From the NCBI GenBank assembly GCA_002633005.1, contig NMRA01000030.1, forward strand, positions 1,090,237-1,133,235: a stretch of 42,999 nt of DNA, written 5' to 3'. How positions within the stretch are numbered: the first letter of the stretch is position 1; every line of letters begins with the position of its first letter. The stretch comes from Phoronis australis (lineage: Eukaryota; Phoronida; Phoronidae). The notes beneath the pieces were generated by a model. That model made no database searches and was not told the origin of the DNA. It saw only the letters and a list, made by a program, of their open reading frames with translations. A program made the position numbers and the translations under genes. Below are positions 22,371 to 33,471 of the stretch, piece by piece.

Positions 22371-25300
22371 GAGACAGTCCATATAAAAACCAGTAGATTT
22401 TCAAAAATCAGTCTATACGTCAAAATTTAAAACAACTTCATTTTTTGTACATGGGTAGGTATCCTAACATAAACCCAAATGCCAAATTTTGTGCACTCAG
22501 TGACCCCTAATTTCGCCGCTGGAGCATGATAACACAAATTGGCACAATTGGGCATATTAGCCGTCTCAAAAATTGCATTTTTTCAGCAACAAAAATGAGT
22601 AACATACAAAATAGATCAAAAGCTATATTTTGGTGGCTGGAATAACCAACGTATACTGTACATAATTCTGTGCCATTTATTAAAATCTGACAGTTTTGTA
22701 CTAGACAGGGGAAATAATCCACAGACCACTTTTTGGGGCTAATTTTAGTGACCATTTTTGTGACCTTCTGACTGCCATAAAACACCTTGTAGCCTTATGT
22801 GACTTTTTGAGCATACAGTTAAAGAGTTAGTCTTGATGACTGAGCAATAAAAAATCTTGCCTCAACTTTGCACCTTAGTGAAAATTGTCTTGCAAAACTG
22901 TCTATTTTCATAGTTTGGAAATGACGAGCAGAGTTTACAGACCATTTGAACAAACTTTTAGGCAATAAGTCTGCTTTAAATAGTTATAGAAACCAAGTTT
23001 TAACTCTTTCAAATGAAAACAAGATGTTTTCCGGGTTTATTACGCGGCAAGTATCAAACATGAACCCGATGACCTTTGCCCACTGAGGGAGTCAGTTGAG
23101 GTTAAGCTTGAGGATATATAAAAAATGTACGTGTAACCCTCTTGTATTCTTTCACTTCTTTTACATTATCAGGTTAATTTAAAAACTCTGTAGAAATTTT
23201 AAATGGAAATAAATGCCTTTAAGATTAAACGAGTAAGAATTGATATTTGTAATGACTGGTTTTGAAAGAAGCAAGTGCATTTTAAAAAGACAAAATTGCG
23301 GGCGATGTCGATGGGCCTTCATGTTCCTTTAGAGTTTATTCTGCAAAAAATCCGATCACAAAAGCTTTGTGCTTTAGTGAGTTATGTTAAAGACACCACT
23401 GAACATTTGAGATACAGGACACTACCTCACAAAGCAAGGCCTGTGCCAGAGTAAGGACTCGTACTACCCAGAGTCGGTGAATTTCTGACTGAACAGGACC
23501 AGTCATGGAAGAGTCTGGTAATGCTGGATGTTACCACTCTGCTCCTCTCCTCCTGAACGTAGCAGCCTTGTCAAATTCTACCGGCATTTCTGTTTCAAGA
23601 TATGACTTTAGTGAAAGTCAGAATGGAAAGGATCTCTGTGATCGCAAGATCGCTCCACTCAAACAACATGTAAAGTACTTTGTAGCCGAAGGTAACAATA
23701 TCATAAACTTTCTGGATTTGAAAGAAGCATTACTTTCCAGTGGCCGTGTGAATGGGTGTTATGTGTATGCATGTTCAGTCAATGCAACAAAGTCTTTTCC
23801 AAAATACTCAGTTCCTGGTATAAGCACATTCCCAAATTCCCACTATTCCACCCAAGGAATTCGCGTGTGGAAATCATTCCATGTAGGTGACGGTAAGTTC
23901 TTACAAATACTGAGAAAATGGGAACCCTATTTCTCTAAAATACACTAACATCTCTCTCAGACATGGCGGGTTTTCAACACCAAGAGTTAAGGTTGGCATT
24001 GTATCAGATCTGGTGAAGAGCCTCAACAAAAGTTCCCTTGTACCCAGCAAGGTTACTCGAAATTTTTTGATACACGTATGACCACATCGCACGACAGTGG
24101 TCAGAAATGCTTTCAGATGCAAGAACCGGAGCGTCATTTGAGACAGCCTCAGAGTACTATTTGGATGAGACGAATGCTGAAGCAATAGGTTAGGCATTAA
24201 AAAAGGTAAAAGGTCAACAAAATTTTCATCAAAGGTTAAGAACTTTCTGACGAACATATTCGATGAAGGAGATAAGTCAGGTAAAAACGTTCACTCTCGG
24301 AAGTGCCAAAATGGAGAAAACATTTCGAGAACCTACTGGTAAAGTGTTTACCTGTGATATTAAGTGAATCGCAGATTGGTGGATTTTTTGGAGGTTTTCT
24401 CCAGCAATGTTTATGACAATGCAATTTCTGCTGAAGATGCTGTTATATCGTCAGATTTACTGAATGAAGTGGTAAATGAGCTCAACGTTTAGCCTAGTTT
24501 TGTAGCATACCAGTCAAAGATGTGTGATATATGAAGTCGAGACCGTTACTTCTGTTTACTTCATGTCTGTCATGAATGAGTCATTAATAAAATTGTCTCT
24601 CGTGAATTATTTTCTATTGACTGTGAATGTGTACCTTTTTATACCACTGATGATCACACTGGCAGAAATATTCAGCGTTAGGGTGCCCTGTGTGTGGGGG
24701 GAACACCAGATTTCTGGCGACTGGTGGCGAATAAAATTTGTAGCAACCGGTAGGGACATCACAATATGAACCCAACGTTACAATGACTATCGACAAGTTG
24801 AAGGATTTTTTGCACTGAACACTATAAGGGAGGCATATCCACCTTGGACGCCTAAGTTCCTTTGCCTGTGGCACGAACAAGGCAGATAGACAACAAGACA
24901 GGGGTGAGTTCAGAGGTTCTAACCTCTCTAAAATTTATCCAAAACCACGTGTTCTTATTTAAAATGCAGGGCAATATTTCGCGAAGTCTTGTATTATAGC
25001 AAGGTCCTTGTGTTACTGCTCTTATTCTAGATGCGTCTTCAGTCTCTACGTAAACAAAAGCAGCGCCATCTATCATCACGCCAGTTGATTTACGTTACAT
25101 ATTTTTTGTAATAAGCAATAATCATCAATGCCGTTTTCAGAGAATGGTAATTAATAATGCTGTCTGCCTTTTCTCCAAAATACAAGGTTTTTATGTCGTG
25201 TTTCGCAAGCTATTTGTATGTTCCCAGAGCCCCCTATTGGCAGCAGAGGCAACTGAGAACGTGCAAAAGGACGAAGTGCAGTTCGTGTAATGCTTCGTAG

Positions 25301-25800
25301 GCAAAAACTACATTAGAGGCAAGATTTTTTATTTTAGATTATGAACAGGTTAGGAATGACTAAAGAAATTATTATAAAGTCAATTTCAGGAAAGGTGCGT
25401 TATGGCTGCTACACAGTGCCAAATTTGGCCGAAAATGGCTTCAGTGAAAAACTGAAAACTAGCCGTTTTTGCCCCACAAATTCAAAACGTACAAATTTAT
25501 AAATGGATTTTGAAAGTTATGCCATTAAATTATTCAGCCACTGTCCTTTCAATTTGTATTATTAATTTGTTTTGACCTTACCACTCATGCTAGTAAAATG
25601 CATTCAAACATGCCTACTTCGACGCCCAATTTTGTTGCAAAATGGAGGTACAGGTCATAAAAAGAAAAGTGATGATTTGAAAATTCTTAAAAAGTGAGGT
25701 TTTTCTACATCTCAACAAACCAAACTCATGTGCTAAGTTTCAAAAAAATCGGTGATTTTGGGTATAGACTCTACCTGTTGGTTTTTATATGGAGTCACTC
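22371..25800. mobile_element. Candidate DNA transposon with TTAA target duplication (Kolobok-like)
   Basis: TTAA occurs immediately outside both ends (22367-22370 and 25801-25804). The ends are inverted repeats: both begin GAG, then four variable bases, then share TCCATATAAAAACCA, and further in AGTCTATA. TTAA target sites with ends beginning purine-purine-G are known for the Kolobok superfamily; piggyBac also uses TTAA, but its ends begin CCC. The 3.43-kb interior is AT-rich and contains one coding remnant (23505 to about 24418) of an uncharacterised protein family. The element is decayed. The ends and the TTAA pair are seen directly; the superfamily is inferred. Confidence 0.6.
23505..24418 (+). 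pseudogene. Remnant of an uncharacterised transposase-like protein family
   Basis: The first open stretch (23505-23948, 147 codons) holds GNAGCYHSAPLLL, RYDFSESQNGKDLCDRK, LKQHVKYFVAEGNNI and GIRVWKSFHVGDGKF. From memory, these blocks belong to an uncharacterised family frequent in corals, fish and lancelets, where the first block reads DNAGCYHS and C2H2 zinc fingers may be present. Further on, in other frames, come KNFLTNIFDEGDKSGK (near 24228-24280) and SQIGGFFGGF (near 24368), which resemble the C-terminal blocks of the same family. Frameshifts and stops break it, and the upstream part is missing. The acidic residue expected before NAGCYH is G here. I suggest, without proof, that this is the transposase of the surrounding TTAA element. 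Confidence 0.6.
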
Positions 25801-25804
25801 TTAA

Positions 25805-26309
25805 TTTATTAGAGGGCGTGAAGTTCGCGAGATCATTCCATATGAGTACTTTAAACTGGTAATACTTGTATGATTAATTAAAGTATTTACGATTTATTAT
25901 TTAAAAAGCTCCTGCCTTAAATTCTACACTTTTGCATAAAAAAGTTTACATGGACAACAAAGCAGTCACATTTACATGTAGATGGTTGAGGATTAGAAGG
26001 TGCTGTAAACATCATTAGAAAAACACAACCCCATAATTTTCTGGTACCCTTGGTACATGTAGATCATCCATCTACCCTCACAGCAAGAGTGCTGATGGAC
26101 AAAAAGTGCTTCTAAAACAGTTCAGCCCAAGTTACCAAACTTGATGATCTTAAATCTGATCACAAAAGGCAGACAATGAAATGTGTACTTTGTAGTAAAT
26201 GTTAAAAAATGCAAAGTTTGTACTGCACAAGGTGGTTATTAAAGTTAATAAACATGATATTAACTTCTGCCACAGGTACCCCATAGAAAGTTTCATTATT
26301 GGCTTCACA
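25805..26309. other. 3' flank of SHQ1
   Basis: This stretch lies between the end of the TTAA element and the SHQ1 stop codon and should contain the SHQ1 3' UTR on the minus strand. AATAAA hexamers on that strand occur at 25893-25898 and 25805-25810. I cannot say which one, if either, is used. Confidence 0.35.
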
Positions 26310-26600
26310 TTATAATGCAGAGACAGATTCCAGTCCTTCAATGGCAGAGTCATTGTTAGAATCACTTGAAAGTTCAGAGTTTGAGTTACTATTATCAGAA
26401 TCTGTCTCTGTAGTGTCTGATTCTACACTGTCATCATCATCTGAATCTGCAAGCTTTACTGACTCTTCAAATTCCTCAGAAACATCCAGAGCTGACATTT
26501 GATTGGCAACTGATAACACATCTTCATCTCCAGCACTGACTAGTGCCATCTCTTCCAATTCTGTTAAACCAAACCCAACATCGTCTTTCCTCACATGTAT
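26310..26600 (-). CDS. SHQ1: SHQ1, last coding exon (acidic tail)
   Basis: The third coding exon gives residues 405-500 and the TAA stop at 26310-26312. The acceptor CAG (26601-26603, read on the minus strand) follows a T-rich tract, phase 0. It begins IHVRKDDVGFGLTELEEMAL. The GLTELEEMAL part aligns with the LGLELEELEAAAL segment that closes the SHQ1 domain in human SHQ1. The rest is a disordered acidic and serine-rich tail (SDDDDSVESD, SELSSDSNND), as in other animals, with many possible CK2 sites. The total of 500 residues is somewhat shorter than human SHQ1 (577), the difference lying mainly in this tail. A serine-rich open frame on the other strand (26299-26502) is a shadow of the Ser/Asp codons. 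Confidence 0.88.
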   Translation of the reverse strand: MHVRKDDVGFGLTELEEMALVSAGDEDVLSVANQMSALDVSEEFEESVKLADSDDDDSVESDTTETDSDNSNSNSELSSDSNNDSAIEGLESVSAL

Positions 26601-27315
26601 CTGCAAAGTGACAAAGATTTGTTGATTTATTTTTAACAAGTATAAAATTTACTAGTGCTAAACCCATGTTAGATGGAGTTGTGACTTTTTGTTTTATGTT
26701 TGCACACTCGTTTTAACTTCAGATAACATGAGAACCTTTATTAATTGTAACATCAGATATGAAGCCCTTATTTAGGGAACAGGTAAATTCTGCTCCTGTG
26801 CCCCTAATCAGCAACCATTAGTTGAAAACTAGGCTTCCATTCTGCCTCTGACTGGTTACAAATTTTTGAAATCTCCACACATCACAAATTTCTAAATTGT
26901 GCACTCATCACAAATTTTCAATCATCGTCAATGCCATTACTTTGCCCCTCTGGGATCTGATTGCTTGAGTGTCATCATAGTAATGTTTTGTTGAAAACTG
27001 ACATGTCCCAAGCACTCCTAGCAGCCGACTGAATATTACAAGAGACTACAAAAGACAGTTGGCGAAGAAATCCCTCTCAAGGTCTCACCTAAGAAGAGTT
27101 TGCACCACAGAATTGCATTATAATATAGAATACTTAATTTCAGTATAAAAGAAACAACAATATTATTAAAATCTTTTGTCTATTTACACCGACCTCTTGT
27201 CTATATACACTGTCACGACATTTCGATCAGTCTATTCTCCAGCCATCGTCAGGTGTTCCCGAGTTCTTAGAAGAACAAGCACGGATATGTGGTACACTCA
27301 TGGTGTGATTTTTTG

Positions 27316-27393
27316 TCCGAGGCAGGATTTGATCTCACGACTTCTGAAACTACTGATAATTTGAGTCCAGTACCTAAACCACTACACCACGGA
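27316..27393 (-). pseudogene. tRNA-like sequence (tRNA-Leu CAA resemblance)
   Basis: Read on the minus strand, 78 bases begin TCCGTGG and end CCTCGGA, which pair as an acceptor stem with one mismatch. TGGTGTAGTGG fits the A box exactly. GAGATCAAATCC resembles the B box but departs from GGTTCRANTCC. CTCAAAT in the middle resembles the anticodon loop of tRNA-Leu(CAA), followed by a longish variable region. The weak B box, the poor D arm and the location inside a Penelope-like relic suggest a tRNA pseudogene or a tRNA-derived SINE head, not a working gene. Confidence 0.4.
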
Positions 27394-27427
27394 ATCATTC
27401 CATTAGGGATTTTTTTATTATACATAC

Positions 27428-27630
27428 TTAAACCTTCCTAAGTAGACTGAGCCAGGTGTCACTTGGTTGTTTGCTTGGCTGACTGGAGACATTGCCTTGT
27501 ACTTTCATGTACATGGCTTCCTTGATCTTTCTCTTGGTCCAACCTGTTTCACTGTCAAGTATTCGGATGTTATTCCAATGGATATTGTGTTGTTTCGAAC
27601 ACATGTTTTCTGTTACTCCTGATGACGTAT
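27428..27630 (-). pseudogene. Penelope-like GIY-YIG endonuclease C-terminus
   Basis: One open minus-strand frame ends at the TAA at 27428-27430. It reads HNIHWNNIRILDSETGW, then TKRKIKEAMYMK, then TWLSLL before the stop. In Penelope-like elements the last part of the GIY-YIG nuclease domain has the same order: an H near W..., ILD.E..W, RKIKEA with the catalytic Glu region, and a closing SLL. The active-site GIY and YIG motifs and the reverse transcriptase would lie upstream and are lost. The frame runs into the junction hairpin at its 5' side. Confidence 0.72.
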
Positions 27631-28139
27631 TACCATCTCAGGAGTAGCAGAACACATGTGTACCACATATCCGTGCTCGTTCTTCTAAGAATGCGGGAAC
27701 ACCTGACGATGGACGGAGAATAGACCGACCGAAACGTCATGACAGTGTAAATAGACAAGAAGTCGGTGTAAACAGACCAAGAGATTTTACTAATAGTCAC
27801 ACGCCACCACCTCAGAGGGGTTTTAGAAAGTCATTAAATTCATATGTCTGCTTTGGATCCTAAACCATAATGAGTGGACATGTAGAACAGTTCACAACTT
27901 CACAAAGAAACTCTAGCTGCATGCAAATATGAACCATAGGCAAATCATGGTAAATGGTGTATCTGGGCTGATTGAACATGTTTGTTTAATGGCTTGTGTG
28001 CCTTTTATTCCTGGATCACCAGCATTGGCCATCTGGGGGCTTACTTAAATTTCCTGGCATTTTCTTATCATGTATAGCCAATCAACTGACAGAAATTGCC
28101 TGACTGTCCAACCTAACAAGTTATATGTTGAAACTGTAC

Positions 28140-28334
28140 CTGGCGCAATCCATCTGAAATTGTCTTGATGGCGTCGGCTTTTACTGTTTGAATCCAGACA
28201 CAATAATCTGTAATGTAGATCTCGTTCAACACGTAATGGGGATCGTTACCATTAAAGAGATGGTGAATCTCAAGCAGGTTTCGCAGCAGCTGCTTTTGTC
28301 CACAGTCAAAAATATGCTGAACATCCTCCAGTAC
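28140..28334 (-). CDS. SHQ1: SHQ1, second coding exon
   Basis: This exon has 65 codons (residues 340-404) with phase-0 junctions: acceptor TTATCAG before 28334 and donor CAG/GTACAG after 28140, minus strand. It codes the last part of the SHQ1-specific helical domain. LLEIHHLFNGNDPHYVLNEI and YITDYCVWIQ align without gaps to human [20 protein letters not shown] and YISDYCVWIQ. The 27 residues from the exon start to HHLF match the human segment in length, which fixes the acceptor. The open frame extends 28 codons upstream of the acceptor into the intron and could mislead a simple gene call. Confidence 0.93.
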
Positions 28335-29049
28335 CTGATAAGAAAGAGACATCTCAATTGTTTTGAAATTACCTTGTAACATGGCAAACCAACACACTGG
28401 ACACTTCATTTGCCACACACCTGTACACTTATAAATCCTTTAGGTCACCACTCAACAATTTTAAACAATCTTTCTCAGGTATTAGTATTCCAACCACATA
28501 AATTCTTAATGCATCATTATTTCCACGTCACTTTTAAAGTGGAACTTGCACGCTCATTCCTTATCTCAGTTACTCCTTGGTCATATTTAGTAAAAACACA
28601 ACTTATAGCAACGTGAATATGAAGTAGGTTGAAAATTGCAAAATAATTTTAAGAACCAAGATTTGTAACAAAAATGATCCACTGCGAATGAGTGAACGAT
28701 GTCCAGTAAGTATTGTGACATGGCGCTGTGGAATAATGCTGCAAGATGGTGGCTGTGAGCCCGTGACGAATGTCATTAATGCAAAGGCCACATATTTACA
28801 GAAATTTTTGCTTTTACATTGTTCACAAGTTATCAATGAATTCAACTGCAGTTTGTTTAGCATAGATTAAATTAAAATAAGTTTGTAGTTGACTTATGCT
28901 GTTTGTGAAGATATTGACCGTTTCTTTCATCCACTTTTCCACCACAAAACATTCAGTCTACTCCTTGTTACATGTCTTTCGACTGCAGAATCGCACTATT
29001 TGTCACTGCGGTTTTATATCAAATGCATGCCATTGATGAACCACGCTAT

Positions 29050-29122
29050 CCCAGGCACAGGCGCTTGAATTTATCTGTTCCTCGATTGCCACTAACGTCA
29101 CTCACTACTAAGAAAATATATT
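29050..29122 (+). repeat. Dispersed repeat, inverted relative at 41444-41503
   Basis: CACAGGCGCTTGAATTTATC, TCTGTTCCTCGAT and GTCACTCACTACTAAGAAAA recur in reverse complement at 41444-41503 with few differences. The copy at 41444 continues directly into the repeat family at 41515; this one does not. Confidence 0.75.
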
Positions 29123-30849
29123 TCTTAAATATGGTTACGAGTCCTCGGGAAATTCGAGCGCCTGTGATCTGCAATTACAATTTTCGTTCCTCCGAAACAT
29201 AAAGAGCAGTTTCCAGTTTGGCAAGGCAAGTTTTTGGCAAATCAGATTTTTTTCGGGGAAATATAATGAAGATACGCGGAGGGAATAAAGAAAAAAGCCG
29301 AAATCCACGTTTCCGCTGAAAATTCCAAGCCTTGGAGTAAGAAGGAATTTGAGACCAATTCATAAGACCGAAAAACAGTTGGTTTTTGAAAGGTCAACCT
29401 GGAGACAAAAAAAAACAAAATTGTGACATTTTTGGAGGTCACTTGACCCTATGTGTGTTGCTAATTATTGTCATAATAAACTAATTACATCAAATCTGTG
29501 CAATCACAAGAAACCTAAACTTTCAAAACTATCGTTTGATCCGTACTGCATCGTCAACCTCTTGGGGTCAAAGCCCAAGACCTGGATATGATGGTGCAGT
29601 ACACCCATCACAAAAAAGTGCTGAAGCTTTGTTACATCATAAGTTTTCAATAAAAATAACTTCAGATTCTCTTTTATCTTGTTTCTCAATACTATTGACC
29701 AGAAATCATGTGATAGATGCACAGAAAATTACGTTCGTCACAGCCACGAAATTAGAATTTTTCAGCCAAAAAATATAACCATAGCTCTTATTTATGCTTT
29801 CCAAACACGCAGAAGACGACATTTGCCTCACACCTAAGAACCTAAAATGATTACATGTTACAAAGACAGCTATAAAATCAAGTTAAGAAATTGTTATGAC
29901 GGTTTCAAAGACGCATTGGGCTTACTTTACAATGCTATCTAGTTACTCTTAGTAGAATTGAACTTGTTAAGATTAGACGGTTGGACATCCCAAAATGCAA
30001 ATAAAACAAAATACTAATCTAATGAACTTATTATTTTAGTGTTAGTGCTCCATGTTTGTAAAGATATCCTTAATTTTAGGAAACTGAAGAAGCAAAAAGT
30101 GTTCATATAAAAGACTTCCTATTCCTAAGGGGCTCTGGAGATCAAATAACAGGAGAACTAAAGGAATACAGTTTAAGTTGTTCTGCTGGAATCAACGTGT
30201 TATTTTTGCACTAACCCGCTATGCTGTTTTTTGTTGAAAAAGCTGATGCTGGGCATTTTAAGTGGTAGCAACATGTGGCCTACTTTATTGAGCATTCTTG
30301 ACACACCTTCAGTGACTGTAGGTAGTAGCTCTTGCATTTTTCAGTGTTTTGGAAGGCTTGTAGGAAAAGGTTTTATAACAAATAACATCATCCTATTTTA
30401 AACATTTTTGGCAAAGCAAGAACCTGCTGATCTCGCAATCTTTTTAAGAAAGATTATTTTTTCGTTACTAAGCTTTGAGGTGATTGAACCATCATTTAGA
30501 AAAGGAAGAAGGAATTGTTAGAGACCAGGGCAAGAGCAGATGCAACTGGGAAAGGCATAAACACCTGCCATGTTCTCTGAAACTCGAAAAAATGTCATCA
30601 TGGATCAAGAAAATACATAATTGTATCTGCATGAATGGTCATGCAGCCTTAATGCAGAGCGTCTAGTTTATAATTGAAAAGATCTTCTTCCCATATACTA
30701 CAAACGATCGTGATTTCAATCCTTACTTGTTGGCGCATGTTAGTATAAAACTGAGGTGAACATAACTGTGAAAAATAACAATAAAACAAAGTGCAGATTT
30801 AATTGATTACTGTATAAGATTGATGTTCAGGATGTGACTTGTGAATATA

Positions 30850-32690
30850 TCTATTGTTTCTGACGAGATGACGAATTGTAGGAGTTAGAGTAAGAAAGAG
30901 TTTGCGTAATATGCAGTGTGTATGTATGATCTTTCAAAGGTATGACAGTGGGAGTTACGTGACTTGGAGGTATGTAGGAGTGGAAGGTATGAGTGAGGAA
31001 TAGCAGCCAGGTTATGGACGGTCTTGTACAGAAGGGACAGTTTGTTTTGAGCTCGTCTTTCCTGGAGGGTGGGCCATTTGAGAGTTGTGAGCATGGATGA
31101 AACGGAGGAGTACCTTGAGTGGTCATTTAAAACGAACTTGGAGTCTCTACGCTGTATTTTTTTCTATTTTTTCAATATTCGTGCAAGTGGATGGATCCCA
31201 GACAGAGGAGTATTCGAGTTTCGGTCTAACAAGTGAAGTGTAGGCAAGGGCTTTTGTTTTTTGTGGAGCATATTTGAGATTCTGTTTAATGAAGCCAAGA
31301 GTTTTGTTTGCCTTTGAGGTGATTGTGTCTATATGAGTGTTCCATGATAAATTATTGGTGAGAGTGACCCCGAGGTGTGGGGATTCATTAATGCATTTGA
31401 GTGAAGCGTTGTATAGACTGTAATTGTATATTATGGGGAACATTTTCTTTGGATACGAAGAATATTGCATTTGGAGATATTAAAGTTCATTTTCCTAGAA
31501 TTTTCCCAAGAGGCTAAGGAGTCTAAGTCTTGTTGAAGAATTTGGCAATCATGGGGGGGAGCAATGGGTCTATAGAAGACTGCATCATCAGCAAAGAGTC
31601 GCACATTTGAGAGAATGGTACCAGGAAGGTCGTTTATATAGAGTATAAAGAGTGCAGGGCCAAGGACAGAGCCCTGGGGCACCCCTGATTGGACTGGGGA
31701 GAAATTTGAGAACTCGCCATCCACGACGACTCTCTGTGTTCTATAAGATAGAAATGACTGTGTCCAATTGTGGGTGAGACCTCTTTTTCCGTAGTGTCTG
31801 ATCTTCTCCAAAAGCCTTGGATGGGATACCTTATCAAAGGCTTTGGAGAAGTCCAGCACCACAGCATCGGTTTGAGTGCCTGCCTCCATAAATTGGAGGA
31901 GGTCATCTACGAATGTGACAAGTTGTGTTTCGCATGATCTATGGCTACGAAAATCATGCTGCCAGGTGTAAAGTATATTATTTGTGTCGAGATGAGGCAT
32001 AATGTTACTGACAACTATGTGCTCCATAAGTTTGGAACATATGCAGGTGAGAGATATTGGGCGGTAGTTTGAAGCCAAAGTTTTATCTTTTTTGAAGATG
32101 GGTGCTACGTTTGCATTTCGCCATTCTGTCGGAACTGTAGATGTTTCATATGACTTGGTAAAGAATTTTTGGAGGACAGGTGCAATTTCTTCTGCTGCTA
32201 CTTTAAGAATGTGAGGAGATATTTCGTCTGGTCCAGCGGCTTTGTGAGGATTGAGGTTTTGCAACATTTTGAATATACCGTCGGTAGAGAAGGTTATATT
32301 ATGCATGAAGTTGTAGGGGCTTGTGGCCATGTCGGGTGTACCTGTACCATCGTCTTTTGTGAAAACTGAGGAAAAGTGTGTGTTTAATATTTCCGATTTT
32401 GTTTTTGAGTCAGAGTGTAGGAAGCCATCTTTTTTAAAGGAGCAATGTTTGGTGATTCTCTGTTGAGACTTTTGATGAAAGAGTAAACTCTTTTTGAATT
32501 ATTACTTTGGGAAGGTGTAATTATGTTATTGATGCAATTCCAGGAGGCTTTGCGGGTTTCTTGTTGGACTAGTTTCCTAAGTTTTAGGAAGTTTTCTCTG
32601 TCAGTTTCATTTCCAGTATGTTTGGAACGGCGAAAGTGTTTGTCTCCGAGTCTTTTTCTGAGTTTTTTAATTTTGGGATTTATATTGAAT
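30850..32690 (-). mobile_element. CR1/L2-like LINE, 5'-truncated
   Basis: Protein-level homology to non-LTR retrotransposon ORF2 runs on the minus strand from about 32690 to 30850: a linker with basic helices (KLRKRLGDKHFRRSK), reverse transcriptase, and the typical C-terminal block (YAPQKTKALAYTSLVRPKLE, then RRAQNKLSLLYK). The endonuclease and 5' end are missing, as is usual after incomplete reverse transcription. At least three frameshifts or stops occur (about 32390, 31450 and 31145), so it is inactive. It lies in SHQ1 intron 1 in the gene's own direction. I did not find a clear target duplication or tail. Confidence 0.88.
31431..32330 (-). pseudogene. LINE reverse transcriptase domain
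   Basis: The longest intact piece of the LINE, 299 codons. In order it shows NPHKAAGPDEISPHILK, NYRPISLTCICSKLMEHIV, the motif A aspartate in VVLDFSKAFDKVSH, SGVPQGSVLGPALFILYIND, and the catalytic FADD in RLFADDAVFY. These define a non-LTR reverse transcriptase, which copies element RNA at a nicked target. The frame is open here, but the element is broken before and after it. The C-terminal continuation is at 31147-31470 in another frame and at 30885-31094. Confidence 0.9.
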
Positions 32691-33471
32691 TAAAAAGTTA
32701 AGTGAACAGCTAACCAAAACTAATCACTAATAAGGACCAACAGTTGATAATTTTATCAGCTCCACAAATTCCTTAATGATAACCCTAAATTTAACTCTTG
32801 AGGTTTGCCATCACAATGCAAGACAGCACCGGTGTTTTGGATCAAAATACGAATGCCACAAGTCGATGCTGCCAATTAAACCATGTCAAATGAACTGTCT
32901 GTTATACGAAGATACTGAAGTCCTGTTACTAATACTTTTAAAACATCACCTTTTTACGTAAGAACATGAGCACACATCAAAACTATCAACGACATAGCCC
33001 AAACAATAAATCTATACAAGCTTAGGGTAAGTCCTATTTTAAAAAAACAAATAATTAAACCGCATATTAATTACAATGATGATTAGTAATGCTTTTAAAC
33101 TTTATTCCACAAATTATATTTAGGATAGTCTCGTTTACTTACTAGTCTCGAATTTGCATTTTTAATGCATAAAAAGTTTTCCTGATTACCAACAGGTGTC
33201 AAATAAAAAGTAATTATCACTCTCATTTCCGTACATATCTTCAAAAAGTGAGGATTTTAGGAGGTTGTTTTCTATCTTTAATCAAATGCGCTGAAAAAAA
33301 CAAATACGGGTATGTGTTTGTAAATCAGCGAATGCAGGTTTCAAATTGAGTGCGGGCAAGACGAGTACCAACTTTGCTTCCTTGGCCTAATGTTAAGATG
33401 TTAAGATGTTAAGTAGTACAAATGATAAGTGATTGACAGAAGGTGGCTTTAAAACATGTGAAAAAGATTAC

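Larger units (their letters stand above)
27165..27797 (-). mobile_element. Penelope-like element relic with inverted terminal repeats
   Basis: About 135 bases at 27165-27297 recur in reverse complement at 27657-27797 with roughly 85-90 percent identity. Shared blocks include CGGATATGTGGTACAC, CATCGTCAGGTGTTCCC and TTAGAAGAAC. The block with GACGATGG and CGAAACGTCATGACAG is typical of Penelope-like element terminal repeats. Between the copies lies the C-terminus of the GIY-YIG endonuclease (27428-27630), a tRNA-like sequence, and a hairpin (27599-27660) where the inverted copy joins. The reverse transcriptase domain is absent, so the element is heavily 5'-truncated. It lies in SHQ1 intron 2 in the gene's orientation. 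Confidence 0.75.
26601..28139 (-). other. SHQ1 intron 2
   Basis: Phase-0 intron, 1.54 kb, GTACAG donor and CAG acceptor on the minus strand. Its centre holds the Penelope-like relic (27165-27797). The rest is unremarkable AT-rich sequence. Confidence 0.8.
28335..33471 (-). other. SHQ1 intron 1
   Basis: Phase-0 intron of 5.1 kb: donor GTAATC after 33472, acceptor TTATCAG before 28334. It contains the CR1/L2-like LINE (30850-32690) and a short dispersed repeat (29050-29122). In 28335-29050, 29122-30850 and 32690-33471 I see nothing else. AAGATGTT is repeated in tandem near 33392. Confidence 0.85.

Noticed and set aside
26299-26502. Serine-rich plus-strand open frame
   Set aside because: It is the antisense shadow of the acidic Ser/Asp tail of SHQ1.
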